A stretch of DNA of 64,000 nucleotides, taken from NCBI RefSeq assembly GCF_001715295.1, contig NZ_MDKB01000004.1, positions 404,788-468,787 on the forward strand, written 5' to 3'. The translations under genes were made by a program, and so were the position numbers. This stretch comes from Streptomyces griseus. GTDB taxonomy: Bacteria; Actinomycetota; Actinomycetes; Streptomycetales; Streptomycetaceae. The notes under the pieces are model-generated. The model made no database searches and had not been told where the DNA came from. It saw only the letters and a program-made list of their open reading frames with translations. Below are positions 8,866 through 17,507 of the stretch, piece after piece. Numbering within the stretch: position 1 is the stretch's first letter; each line of letters opens with the position of its first letter.

Positions 8866-9752
8866 GGCGTTGTCTTCAAAGAGGGTTGAGCCAGAGGAAG
8901 AGGGATGCGATGGTGACGGCCGCTTGGTGGGACTCTCGGGTTTTGTCGTAGCGGGTGGCGATCGCGCGGTACTGCTTGAGGCGGTTGAAGCAGCGTTCGA
9001 CGACGTTGCGCTTCTTGTACAGCTGCTTGTCGAAGGCGCATGGTCTGCCTCCGTCACGGCCTCTGCGGGTGCGGTGTGCCCGCTGGTCGCGGCGTTCGGG
9101 ATGGTGTGGCCGATCCCGCGTTTGCGCAGGTAGGCGCGTATCGTGCGGGAGCTGTAGCCCTTGTCGCCCAAGACGTGGTCCGGGCGGGTTCGGGGGCGTC
9201 CGGGCCCGGATCTGCGGACCCGGACGGTGTCCATGACGTCCTCGAAGCGGGTCCAGTCGGCGGTGTTGCCGCCGGTGAGGACGAAGCCGAGCGGCCGGCC
9301 GCGACCGTCGCAGGCGAGGTGGATCTTCGTGGTCAGTCCGCCTCGGGATCGTCCGAGGGCGTGATCACATACTTCGTCCCCCGACTCCGCCCCTTTTTTC
9401 GGGCGCCGGCGGCATGCTGGTGAGCCCGAGCGACCGTGGAGTCGACCGACACCAGCCAGTCGATGTCACCGGCGGCGTCCTTCTCCGCCTGGACCGCGGT
9501 CAGCATCCGTGTGAACGTTCCGTCCAGAGCCCACCTGCGAAAACGCGTGTACAAAGTCCTGCAGGACCCGTACCGCTCCGGCACATCACGCCATGCCGAC
9601 CCCGTCCGCAGCTTCCACACGATCCCATTCAGCACCCGCCGGTCGTCCAGTCGAGGCCGCCCCCAAGACGACCGCGGCAACAGCCCGGACAGCGCTTCCC
9701 ACTCCACATCCGTCAGCTCATGACGACGCACCATACCGAAATGATCCCCCAT
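8863..9752 (-). pseudogene. IS5-family transposase with normal slippage site plus a one-base deletion
   Basis: OrfA (9752 to 9333) begins VRRHELTDVEWEALSGLLPR and reaches SVDSTVARAHQHAAGARKKG. At CGAAAAAAGGGG a -1 shift leads into HALGRSRGGLTTKIHLACDG, the usual programmed slippage of this IS type. A second break is not programmed. After RGIGHTIP the frame runs into NAATSGHTAPAEA, whereas restoring one G near 9098 gives ERRDQRAHRTRRGRDGGRP and then FDKQLYKKRNVVERCFNRLK. That motif holds the last catalytic Glu, so the copy is very probably dead. Confidence 0.75.
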
Positions 9753-9776
9753 CAGAACCCTTTGAAGACACTGCCC
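8866..9776 (-). mobile_element. IS5-family insertion sequence, decayed
   Basis: Imperfect inverted ends are visible: GGCGTTGTCTTCAAAGAGGG at about 8866-8885, facing the complement of AACCCTTTGAAGACACTGCC at about 9757-9776. Both share TGTCTTCAAAG. The element is 0.9 kb, the size of a compact IS5 type, and contains one transposase gene on the minus strand. No convincing target duplication was seen. Confidence 0.65.
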
Positions 9777-9969
9777 AGGTCCCGCAGGGGTGTACTACGC
9801 GGCCGTTCCGCTGGAAGGCTGGCAAGACCGTGCGGTACGGCACCTGCCGGAGGGGGTGGTGAGGGGCCGCGTGGCGATGCACGTCTTCGCCTTCGCCGTC
9901 GGCTGTTCCGCTACTGGTGTCCCGTGGTGCTGTCGCGTGCGCGGCAGTACCACGGGACACCGAGGCCGG

Positions 9970-12681
9970 TTAGCGATCACCACCGTTGACCCCGGCCCCG
10001 ACCGCGACAGGACTCCCCGTGCCGTCCGGGTTCCTCAGGGTGATGAGCGATCCGATGTCCACCGTGTCCGACCCTGCGGTGCGAGCGCTCGGTGAGAGGT
10101 TCAGCGCGCTGCCGCCGGGGTTGGTCGGTGCGCTGCCGTCGAGATGGGGCGGGATCACGCAGTTGGACTTGCCGGACTCGAGGGAGCCGTTGACGGCCGT
10201 CACGCAGAACTCGTAGTTCCACACGCCCGGGAACAGGAAGCCGACGCCGTAGTGCGTGCCCTCGATGATGTTCTCGTCGGCCTCCGGCGGGGTGGTGCCG
10301 CCGTCCTTGATGTTGGAGACCCACAGCCGGTAGCCGGCCGCCGACTTCGCGCCGTTCCAGTCCAGTTCCACCGTGGTGGGATCGACGGTGGTCACCCGCA
10401 GGCCGGTCGGGGCGGCCGGGACGCCGCCGCCGGCCATCACCGGCCGGGCCAGTCCGGGCAGCCCGCCGCCGGCGGCGTTCCAGGTAGCCGCCGCGACGAG
10501 GTAGCGGTGGCCCGGGTTCAGCCCGTAGATCTGCACCCGGTTGCCGCGGAAGCCGGTGCCGGTGAGCCAGGCGCCCGGCGTGTCCTTGTCGAAGAGGATC
10601 ACTTCGTACCGGTCGATGATGGTGGGGTAGTCAGGTGGTGCGATCTCGAGCTCGATACCGTCCTGGCCGATGGGCCGGCTGGCGACGATCCGCGGCGGCG
10701 GCGCCGTCTTCGGGTGGGCGACCGCGCTGACCGTGCCGGACCAAGGGCCCTTGACGTTTTCACCGCCGACGGTGCGCACCTGGTACTCCCACTGGATACC
10801 GTCGACGGTCCAGGTGGTGTCGGTCCGGTTGCTGTTGACGCGGCCCTCGCCCCAGGTCGTCTGGCCGGCGATCCGCGACCGCACGTCGTAGCCGAACGCC
10901 CCGTACACCGGGTTCCAGGTGACGGTCACGCCCTGGGGGCTGGACTCGGCCTTCAGGCCGGTCGGCACGGGTGTCGGCCGGACCGGCAGGTTCTCGGGCG
11001 GGAAGGGTATCGGGCCCCGGCCCAGGCCGTACCGGTCGTGCAGGGTCTGCTCGAAGGCGATGGCGAGCTGGTACTCGCCGAAGGCGTTGGGGTGCAGGCC
11101 GTCGTACGCGGCCGGGCAGGCGGCGGGGGCGCAGGAGTACTTTTTCTGCCAGTCGACGACCTCCACCTGGGAGATGGATTTGCTCCACCGGGGGGCCGCG
11201 TTCGCGAGCAGCCGGTTGAAGTTGTCGGTCTTGGTGATCAGATCGTCCCGGCCGCCGATCTTCGACCGTTGCGGCACGGTGGCCACCGCGAAGTCGACCC
11301 CCGGCCGAGCCGCGCGGGCCTGGTCGATGATGGTCTCGACGCTGTCCAGGGTGCCGTTCTCGTCGCTGACGAACCAGCCCATGTCGTTGAAGCCGGCCGC
11401 GAGCAGGACGAGGTCCGGCTGGTAGGTCTCGACCTGCCTGCGGATGTCGTCCTTGATCTGGGCGGCCTGCCTGCCCCAGTGCGCGTAGTGGTCGCTGTCG
11501 AAGGCGACCCCGGCCGCGTAACCACCGTCGACGCGGATGCCCTGGTCCGCCGGCTTCTCACCGACGAAGAGCGGCGGTTTCGGCGGGGAGGGCTGGTCAG
11601 GGGTGAACGTGCCGTGGTAGGGGCCCACGAAGTCGACCGAGATGTTGTTCTCCTGGAACCACTGCCACAACCGGTAGCGCCACGTGTAGTCGCCCTCGTG
11701 GCCCTGGCTGATCGAGTCGCCGACCACCATCAGCCGGATCGTCGAAGGCCAGGCGGTGGCTCGCCCGCCCTGGAACGCTCGTTCGATGGCCGACCTCAAC
11801 CCCTGCGCGAAGCCGTCAGTGAGCAGGCTGCTGACGTACTGCATCGGGGACCCCCACGAGCCGAGCCGGGTACTGAGGTTCCGCGCGGTCTTCTGCACCG
11901 CTTCGACCACCCAGGCTATCCCCTTCGCGGCCCATGCGTTCAGGCTCTCGCGGGCCGCCGAGCCCAACCCGACCAACGCGCTCGCCACGAATACGGCGAT
12001 CGCCTCCTTCCAGACGTCCGCGTCGCCCAGCGACCGCCCGTCGAAGTAGGAGTTCATCAGGTCACCGGTGAGCCCGGCCAGTCCGGAAGAGATGGCCGAG
12101 CAGATCGGTATGGCGAAAGGCGCGGCAGGGCCGAAGGAGAGTTCGCACACCTGATAGGCCACCGCCCACACCGCGTAGCCGACCGCGATGGCGATCATCT
12201 TCTGCCACCAGTTCGCCGAAGCGTTCACCTCGCCCGCGGGTATGACGATGACGAGGCTGTCGCCGACGACCTGGATACTGCCGTCGAACCGGGCGTCGCT
12301 TTGCCGGTCGTAGAAGTCCACGCTGTTCTTCTGCGCCTGGAGGTCGAAGGACTCGCTGAGGGTGAGCCCCTTGTCCTTGTCGGCACGCACCGCGTCGACC
12401 ATCTGCGACATCTGCCGCTGCCACGCGTCCGGTCGCTGTGCGGTGTTGAAGTCGATGGCGGCCACCATGTCGGTGTCACTGCTCGCCAGTGGCCGCAGCG
12501 ATCCCGCGTCGCGGGCGCATCCCATCCGTAACGTCGCCGTGCTCTCCGCGATCGTCTGGCTGGCGAAGTTCGATCCGGCCGTGGCACATGCCTCCCCTGC
12601 CGCCTCGGCTGGTTCCGCCATCCCTGCCGTCATCAGCGTCACTGCTAAGACGAGCGCGGTCAGCCACCCGGGTCTTCTCAT
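9970..12681 (-). CDS. Secreted SGNH/GDSL hydrolase with C-terminal FnIII-like domains
   Basis: 903 residues, starting with a Sec signal (WLTALVLAVTLMTAGMAEPA) likely cleaved near residue 28. Residues 30-300 form an uncharacterised region with two hydrophobic stretches (about 158-200 and 225-245). The SGNH domain follows: block I VVGDSISQGHEGD with nucleophile Ser323, block III GFND (Asn432), block V DGLHPNAFG with Asp527 and His530. About 570-665, 670-755 and 765-850 resemble fibronectin type III modules (GVTVTWNPVYGAFGYDVRS). The family hydrolyses esters of lipids, polysaccharides or small molecules; the substrate cannot be inferred. It is flanked by IS debris on both sides but is itself intact. 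Confidence 0.85.
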   Translation of the reverse strand: MRRPGWLTALVLAVTLMTAGMAEPAEAAGEACATAGSNFASQTIAESTATLRMGCARDAGSLRPLASSDTDMVAAIDFNTAQRPDAWQRQMSQMVDAVRADKDKGLTLSESFDLQAQKNSVDFYDRQSDARFDGSIQVVGDSLVIVIPAGEVNASANWWQKMIAIAVGYAVWAVAYQVCELSFGPAAPFAIPICSAISSGLAGLTGDLMNSYFDGRSLGDADVWKEAIAVFVASALVGLGSAARESLNAWAAKGIAWVVEAVQKTARNLSTRLGSWGSPMQYVSSLLTDGFAQGLRSAIERAFQGGRATAWPSTIRLMVVGDSISQGHEGDYTWRYRLWQWFQENNISVDFVGPYHGTFTPDQPSPPKPPLFVGEKPADQGIRVDGGYAAGVAFDSDHYAHWGRQAAQIKDDIRRQVETYQPDLVLLAAGFNDMGWFVSDENGTLDSVETIIDQARAARPGVDFAVATVPQRSKIGGRDDLITKTDNFNRLLANAAPRWSKSISQVEVVDWQKKYSCAPAACPAAYDGLHPNAFGEYQLAIAFEQTLHDRYGLGRGPIPFPPENLPVRPTPVPTGLKAESSPQGVTVTWNPVYGAFGYDVRSRIAGQTTWGEGRVNSNRTDTTWTVDGIQWEYQVRTVGGENVKGPWSGTVSAVAHPKTAPPPRIVASRPIGQDGIELEIAPPDYPTIIDRYEVILFDKDTPGAWLTGTGFRGNRVQIYGLNPGHRYLVAAATWNAAGGGLPGLARPVMAGGGVPAAPTGLRVTTVDPTTVELDWNGAKSAAGYRLWVSNIKDGGTTPPEADENIIEGTHYGVGFLFPGVWNYEFCVTAVNGSLESGKSNCVIPPHLDGSAPTNPGGSALNLSPSARTAGSDTVDIGSLITLRNPDGTGSPVAVGAGVNGGDR

Positions 12682-12790
12682 GAACGTCCCCCCTCAAAAT
12701 AGCGCGCGGTCAATACCCGCGAACCTGAAAATCCTACGGATTCGATAACCCCAGGGCGTCCCCCCGAAGTGCCATCCGCGTGTAGCTCGC

Positions 12791-13006
12791 GTGGGGGACA
12801 GCGCTACCCAGGGAGCCCCTTCCAAGCCGGTGATGCCCACGGCGCGATCACCGAGCGGCCCAAGCACGTACGGCGGCTGTCGCGCAGGACTGACCTGCAC
12901 ATCCGACGGCAACTACGTCGGAGACGACAGTGCCACTTGGACCGTGAAGCTCACGCAGGCCCCCGAAACTGTGACCGCGGTCCTCACTACCAAGGTGGGG
13001 CCATAA
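12791..13006 (+). pseudogene. Possible 3' remnant of a secreted protein gene
   Basis: The last 45 residues of a short plus-strand frame (GLTCTSDGNYVGDDSATWTV, then KLTQAPETVTAVLTTKVGP) read like the end of an exported beta-rich protein. The preceding part does not. No signal peptide or ribosome site is visible. It lies in the 480-base gap between the SGNH hydrolase start and an IS5 fragment. The rest of that gap shows nothing recognisable except the hydrolase leader. Confidence 0.25.
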
Positions 13007-13161
13007 CCGGACGGAAAATCACGGGTCTCCCCAGGGAACGGTGGCCCGACGCCCATGAGAGGGCGGTTCGTGAGGTTTTGTGCAGCTTTGCCGTCGCCTG
13101 ATGGTGTGGGTGCGGGGCGGAATTCGCCGGTCCTCAGCCGCTCGTCCGCTGGTGTGGTGAT

Positions 13162-13485
13162 GTGAGTGAACGCAAGCCGTACCCGAGCGACCTATCGGAC
13201 GAGCAGTGGTCGTTGCTCGAGCCAGTGATCGCCGCGTGGAAGGACCGGCACCGCTCAGTCAGCGGCCACCAGGGCGCCTACGAAATGCGGGAGATCATCA
13301 ACGCGATCCTCTACCAGGGCCGGACGGGCTGCCAGTGGGCCTACCTCCCGCACGATCTTCCGCCCAGGAGCGCGACGTACTATTACTTCGCCGTCTGGCG
13401 GGACGACGGCACCGACCAGGTCGTTCACGAGCTCCTGCGCTGCCAGGTCCGTGAACGAGCCCGCCGGTTAGAGGACCCGACCCTG
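13162..13485 (+). pseudogene. IS5-family transposase, N-terminal fragment (copy A)
   Basis: Residues 1-108 are a typical IS5-type N-terminus: KPYPSDLSDEQWSLLEPVIA, then IINAILYQGRTGCQWAYLPH, ending CQVRERARRLEDPTL. At about 13485 homology stops abruptly and a different IS sequence begins, so everything holding the catalytic DDE residues is lost. The frame runs on to 13557 only through unrelated DNA. Confidence 0.8.
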
Positions 13486-13557
13486 GAATCCGCAGGCATC
13501 CGTCCCACTCTGGAAGGACTTCCTCGGCTGAGATTGCCCCGGCTGATGCCGATGTAA

Positions 13558-14044
13558 ATGATCTCTGTCATGCCTGGTGTGATCACGGCCTCGGAGCCGT
13601 CCTGGATAGTCCCGTTCTCCGGTGTGGCTCCGCGCCAGTTCAGCCGGGTGGTGCGTGCGCTGCGGCGCGAAGGCGCCGACATCGCTCGGCGCGGCCGGCC
13701 GTGGGGGATTCCCCTGGAAGACCGGCTGCTCCTGGTGGCCGCCTACTGGCGCACCAACCTGACGCTGCGCCAGCTCGCACCGCTCTTCGGCGTCTCGAAG
13801 TCCGCGGCCGGCCGCATCGTCGGCCACCTCGGCCCCCGGCTCGCGCTCAAGTCCCGCAGACGGTTCCGCAAGGACACCGTGCTCATCCTGGACGGAACTC
13901 TGGTCCCCACCCGCGACCACACGGTGGCCGAGCGGTCCAAGAACTACCGGTACTCCACCAATCACCAGGTCGTCATCGACGCCGACACCCAGCGCGTCGT
14001 CGTGGTCGGCCAACCGTTGCCCGGCAACCGCAACGACTGCCGAG
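13558..14044 (+). pseudogene. IS5-family (DDE_Tnp_4 type) transposase, N-terminal fragment (copy B)
   Basis: The product contains the helix-turn-helix region (FSRVVRALRREGADIARRGR, LRQLAPLFGVSKSAAGRIVG) and the start of the catalytic domain (ILDGTLVPTRD, YRYSTNHQVVIDA, GNRNDCR). It ends at about 14044, where the sequence becomes the complement of a response-regulator gene. The last third, with the remaining catalytic residues, is missing. This copy truncates both copy A on its left and the regulator on its right. Confidence 0.8.
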
Positions 14045-15126
14045 GGATGGTTGAGACGTCGTTCGAGGTGGATCTCGGTGAAGACGGCGACCTTGGCGCG
14101 CAGCACCCAGGGGTCGAAGGGCTTGCTGATGTAGTCGACCGCGCCGGCCGCGTAACCGCGGGCGGTGTGCTCGGGGTCGATGCCCATCGCGGTGAGAAAG
14201 ATGATCGGCACGTCCCGGTTGCGGGGGCGTCGCTTGATGTGGGCGGCGGTCTCGTAGCCGTCCATCCCGGGCATCTGCACGTCCATGATGATGACGGCGA
14301 AGTTGTCATGGTGGAGCAGCGCCTTCAGGGCCTCACGCCCGGAGGAGACGGTGACGAGCTCCTGATCCAGCGTCTCCAGCACGGCAGTCATGGCGAGCAG
14401 GTTGTCGGGCTGGTCGTCCACGACGAGGACCTTGGGCATCGGCTGCGGCTGCGGCTGCGGCTGCGGCTGCGGCAGCGCGGGGTGCTCGACGGCTTCGAGC
14501 TGGCGCTCCAGTAGATCGCATCGCGCCTCCGCACCTGCCCGCTGCTCCCGCGCCTCCTGGAGCTCGTTGCCTAGCCGGGTCACTTCCTGACGCAGGACGT
14601 CGCGTTCTCCCAGAAGTTCGGAGACTTCGGGGTGGGCGGCTGCCAGCTGGCCAGCGCGCTCGCGCTCGGCGGTGAGCGTCGCCTCCATCTGGTTGAGGCG
14701 TACCTCCAGGTCGGCGATGCGGTGCTTGCGGTCCAGCAGGGCGTCGCCCAGGACGTCGCCGCGGACGCTGGAGCGCCGCGAGACGTGGTCCGCGTCGGCC
14801 AGCTGTTGCTCGATGATCTGCGCCGCGTGCTTGGGTGACGAGTTGGCGTCGAACGCCGACTCATAGAGGCCGTGCACGTACTCGATGGTCTCGGGGGTGA
14901 CGGTGGTGCCGCGGTGCTCGGCGAGATCCGTCAGCATGTCCATGATTGCTGACCAAGGGGGCATCCGGGTGCCGTTGAGGTAGCGGGAGAATGTTCCCGG
15001 GTCGCGCTGGCGCCGTGCTGCGTACCGGCGTACCGAGACTCCGAGTCCCTCGAACAGCTCGCGCAGTACCTCGGCGAGTGCCCTCGATTCCTTCGTCAGG
15101 TCCTGCCCCAGGGGGGCGCAGTTCAC
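14045..15126 (-). pseudogene. Response regulator with N-terminal DNA-binding-like and coiled-coil parts, 3'-truncated by an IS
   Basis: Start GTG at 15126 overlaps the stop of the upstream membrane-protein gene by 4 bases (GTGA), implying translational coupling. Residues 1-75 contain ESRALAEVLRELFEGLGVSV and PGTFSRYLNGTRMPPW, an HTH-like segment typical of Streptomyces regulators. Residues 100-215 are a charged coiled coil. A short Gln-Pro linker, encoded by a GGCTGC-type microsatellite near 14434-14472, leads to a receiver domain (about 232-360). Its acidic pair is in VVDDQPDN, phospho-acceptor Asp282 in IIMDVQMPGMDG, and the conserved Lys in YISKPFDP. The natural C-terminus is gone: after FTEIHLERRL the frame continues antisense through the IS fragment to 13468. 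Confidence 0.75.
14434..14472. repeat. GGCTGC microsatellite encoding a Gln-Pro linker
   Basis: Five to six tandem copies of a 6-base unit. Read on the minus strand they encode alternating Gln-Pro between the coiled coil and receiver domain of the regulator gene. Such hexamer repeats keep frame when they expand or contract. Confidence 0.8.
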
Positions 15127-15341
15127 CCATGGTCGTGTGCCTTCCCGCATACCTCGCCGGATCCCGGCGTGATCAGGCGGTCGTAGAACGCAGTCGCCAG
15201 GCCGGTGACGGCGAAGCCGGCGAGCACGCCGCGGGCGGCGCCTTCCCCCGCCAGCCAGGACAGTCCTCCTGCCGCTACGCCGCTGAGCGCGGCGAGCAGG
15301 AAGACCAGGGCCGATCTCAGCGGCAGTAAGGGTCGGTCCAC
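15123..15341 (-). CDS. Small membrane protein
   Basis: From the GTG at 15341 (preceded by GGGGAA five bases upstream) the product is about 72 residues. It has two adjacent hydrophobic helices (LPLRSALVFLLAALSGVAAG and ARGVLAGFAVTGLATAFYD). The stop overlaps the start of the truncated response regulator by 4 bases, so the two form an operon and the membrane protein may belong to the same signalling unit. No family is recognised. Confidence 0.6.
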   Translation of the reverse strand: MDRPLLPLRSALVFLLAALSGVAAGGLSWLAGEGAARGVLAGFAVTGLATAFYDRLITPGSGEVCGKAHDHG

Positions 15342-15423
15342 GCGATTCCCCGTTCGTCTGGTCCGCGTCGTGGAGGCGCGGAGGGTGCTCCCGCTCGGCA
15401 GGCCGCCAAGTGGGTGACAAACA

Positions 15424-15791
15424 GCATGGGGCGTAACGAGGGTGTTGTCGTACGTGATCGAGGCAAGAGGCAACGAAACTGCTGTTGCTTCAGGCCCACC
15501 ACGCTATGGGCCGGCCAGTTAGGGCAGATCAGGCCGCTGGCCCAGCGGCGCGTTGCCAAAAGGAGTTGTGCAACGTTGGCAACACGGAAGCCGGAGTGGA
15601 GGCAACACGGGCTCCTGTGCCCGCTGAGCGGTCGTGCCACCTCGCTTGTCTCGCTGCGGCGGAAGGAGTCCTACGGGCAAGCTCCTGCGGCGCGTTGTGC
15701 GGAAGCGTTCCTGCGGTGAACCCGCTCGCCCGTGTGGGCGACCACAGGGCGGTGGGCTTCGTCGGGCGCGGGGTGCGGTCGTTAGAACTCC
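15424..15791. other. Divergent intergenic region with adjacent palindromes
   Basis: About 370 bases between the minus-strand regulator operon and the plus-strand HNH gene. Two short palindromes sit side by side, GTTGTGCAAC (15565-15574) and GTTGGCAAC (15575-15583), and could form a tandem operator. Nothing else was identified. Confidence 0.35.
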
Positions 15792-16466
15792 TTGGTGATC
15801 AAGAACCTCGCGCGCGGCCTCAGCGCGCTCTCCTTTGCCCTCGTTCCCGTTTTCTCTGCCGCCCCCGCACGGGCCGCCCCGACGGCGGAGGTGACGACTT
15901 TGGCCGACGCGGTCGGCCTGATTGAGGTGACCGAGGAGAACCGCACTGGTTACTCGCGCTCGTCGTTCAAGCACTGGAACTCGGGCGCCGACACGACCGA
16001 CGGGTGCAACACCCGCAACGAGGTGCTCCTCGCCGAGGCGGTCGTCGCACCGACCGTGGAGGCCGGCTGCAAGCTCACCGGCGGCACCTGGATCAGCTAC
16101 TACGACGGCCAGGAGATCACCAGCGCCGGTGCGCTCGACATCGACCACATGGTCCCGCTGGCCGAGGCTTGGGACTCCGGAGCCTCCGGTTGGACTGCAG
16201 TGCGGCGAGAGGCGTAAGCGAACGACCAGGGGACGTACGTCTCGCTCGTCGCGGTGACGGCCCGAAGCAACCGACAGAAAAGCGACCAGGACCCGTCCGA
16301 CTGGATGCCGCCCTCCCCGGACGCCCAGTGCCGGTACGTCGCGGAGTGGACGGCCACCAAGCTCCGCTGGCAGCTCACCGCCGACGACCGCGAAATGGAA
16401 GCGCTGAAGGTCTACGCCGACGGCCCGTGCGAGGACACCATCGTCCGCTACACCCCGGCCGCCTGA
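15792..16466 (+). pseudogene. Secreted HNH (DUF1524/GmrSD-like) nuclease gene with one in-frame stop
   Basis: A signal peptide (LARGLSALSFALVPVFSAAP) precedes a domain with the DUF1524 HNH pattern: GCNTRNEVLLAEA, GTWISYYDGQEI and DIDHMVPLAEAWDSGAS. The frame hits TAA at 16215-16217 after TAVRREA. It then continues in the same frame with ANDQGTYVSLVAVTARSNRQ and KSDQDPSDWMPP and ends at 16466, the normal size of these exported nucleases. The expected residue at the stop is Tyr (REAYAND), so a single TAC to TAA change would explain it. The stop falls inside the nuclease fold, between the catalytic DIDH and the Asn/Lys part. As written it is inactive unless read through. Confidence 0.8.
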
Positions 16467-16549
16467 TCCCCCCGATGGGGGAGCGCCGCGCAGCCCTTCT
16501 CGGCTGACCGCTCCTGCCGGCCTCGCCCGATCCGACACAGGTCAGCCTC

Positions 16550-16581
16550 GGTCGGACCTGTTAGGGCTAACAGGTCCGACC
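16550..16581. terminator. Bidirectional terminator hairpin
   Basis: A perfect 14-bp stem (GGTCGGACCTGTTA / TAACAGGTCCGACC) with a 4-base loop. It sits between the convergent HNH gene and the small secreted-protein gene and would end transcription from both sides. Confidence 0.85.
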
Positions 16582-16648
16582 AGAGCACGCCGTCAGGGGC
16601 GCGCGTGGGATGTCGGCGAACCGGCCACGTCCGCCGATGGCACGGCGA

Positions 16649-16996
16649 TCACCACATGCCGAGCCGGACTTCGGCATGAAACGCATTCTGGTAGCCGGTG
16701 TCCACCGGTGTGCGAGTGCCCTTGGGGCACGCCTTCCACTGGTTGGTGTAGCCGTTGTCCATGTACACGCTGAGGTAGGCGCATTTCCCGTCTGCGTCGG
16801 TGTCCTCGACCCATCCCTTGACCCGGGTACGCATGTAGTCGTCGGTGCACTCCTCGTAGTAGGCCTTTGCGCCGCTCAGGAAGATGGAGTCCGACGTGCA
16901 GCTGGCGGTTGGTGCCGCTGTGGCAGGGGACATAGGGGCGGTCAGCGCGACGGCTGCCGCCAGCGCTCCGACAAAGGTCCATTGCTTTGTGCGCAC
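16649..16996 (-). CDS. Small secreted protein of unknown function
   Basis: Start GTG at 16996 is preceded by GAGGGAGA at good spacing, in preference to an upstream ATG at 17095. The 115-residue product has a signal peptide (QWTFVGALAAAVALTAPMSP, cleavage near AAPTAS) and a mature part with four cysteines (SCTSDS, YYEECTDDY, DGKCAYLSV, WKACPKG), suggesting two disulfides. Motifs such as RVKGWVEDTDADGKCAYL resemble a fragment at 46991-47202 (YGWVDDTRTDGKCAVV). Both may belong to one family of small exported proteins. No function is known to me. Confidence 0.75.
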   Translation of the reverse strand: MRTKQWTFVGALAAAVALTAPMSPATAAPTASCTSDSIFLSGAKAYYEECTDDYMRTRVKGWVEDTDADGKCAYLSVYMDNGYTNQWKACPKGTRTPVDTGYQNAFHAEVRLGMW

Positions 16997-17507
16997 AGTG
17001 CTCTCCCTCTTGATCGATGGTTCATTCGTGGGCTGGCCGTGTACTGCCGGACGCAGACGCTGCTCGTCTTGCGGCTGTTGTGCTGGCTGTGTCAATCACG
17101 ACGAACTCAGCAGGCGCCTGTCGTGGGACGCAATGTAGGGCCGTGTTTGCCGACGGTCTGCTGAAGCGTGGCGGCCTGGAGCGGGTGGGACAACAGTCCA
17201 CGCGTGCCCCGGACAGCAAAAGTCTGTCCGGGCTGGTCACAGCCCTGTCCGGCATTCTGTCCGGCCTCTGTCGCTGTACCCGATCTTCGCCGACACTCCG
17301 GAAGATGACGAAGACTGACCGGCGATGGCCATGATCAATCTCAGTGGCACTTCCCGCACCGCAACTACTTACACCCCGACATGGTCACTTCGCTGAGGGC
17401 AAGTGCACTGCCCGTGGCGGTCAGCGCAAGGATTTGACGAATGCGAATTTTTCCCTATTCCTGGTGGTCGTTGTCCTGTCCGATCTGTTCTGGCAGCTGT
17501 CACCCCT
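16997..17507. other. Long leader/intergenic region with repeated CTGTCCGG motifs
   Basis: About 510 bases between two minus-strand genes. A hairpin CCCGGACAG / CTGTCCGGG lies at 17208-17232. Two more TGTCCGG copies follow within 30 bases, which might be regulator sites or a terminator for upstream transcription. No gene was identified. Confidence 0.4.

Noticed and set aside
10144..12531. Plus-strand frame of 795 codons opposite the SGNH hydrolase
   Set aside because: Valine/arginine/glycine-rich shadow with no motif. The minus strand has a signal peptide and catalytic blocks.
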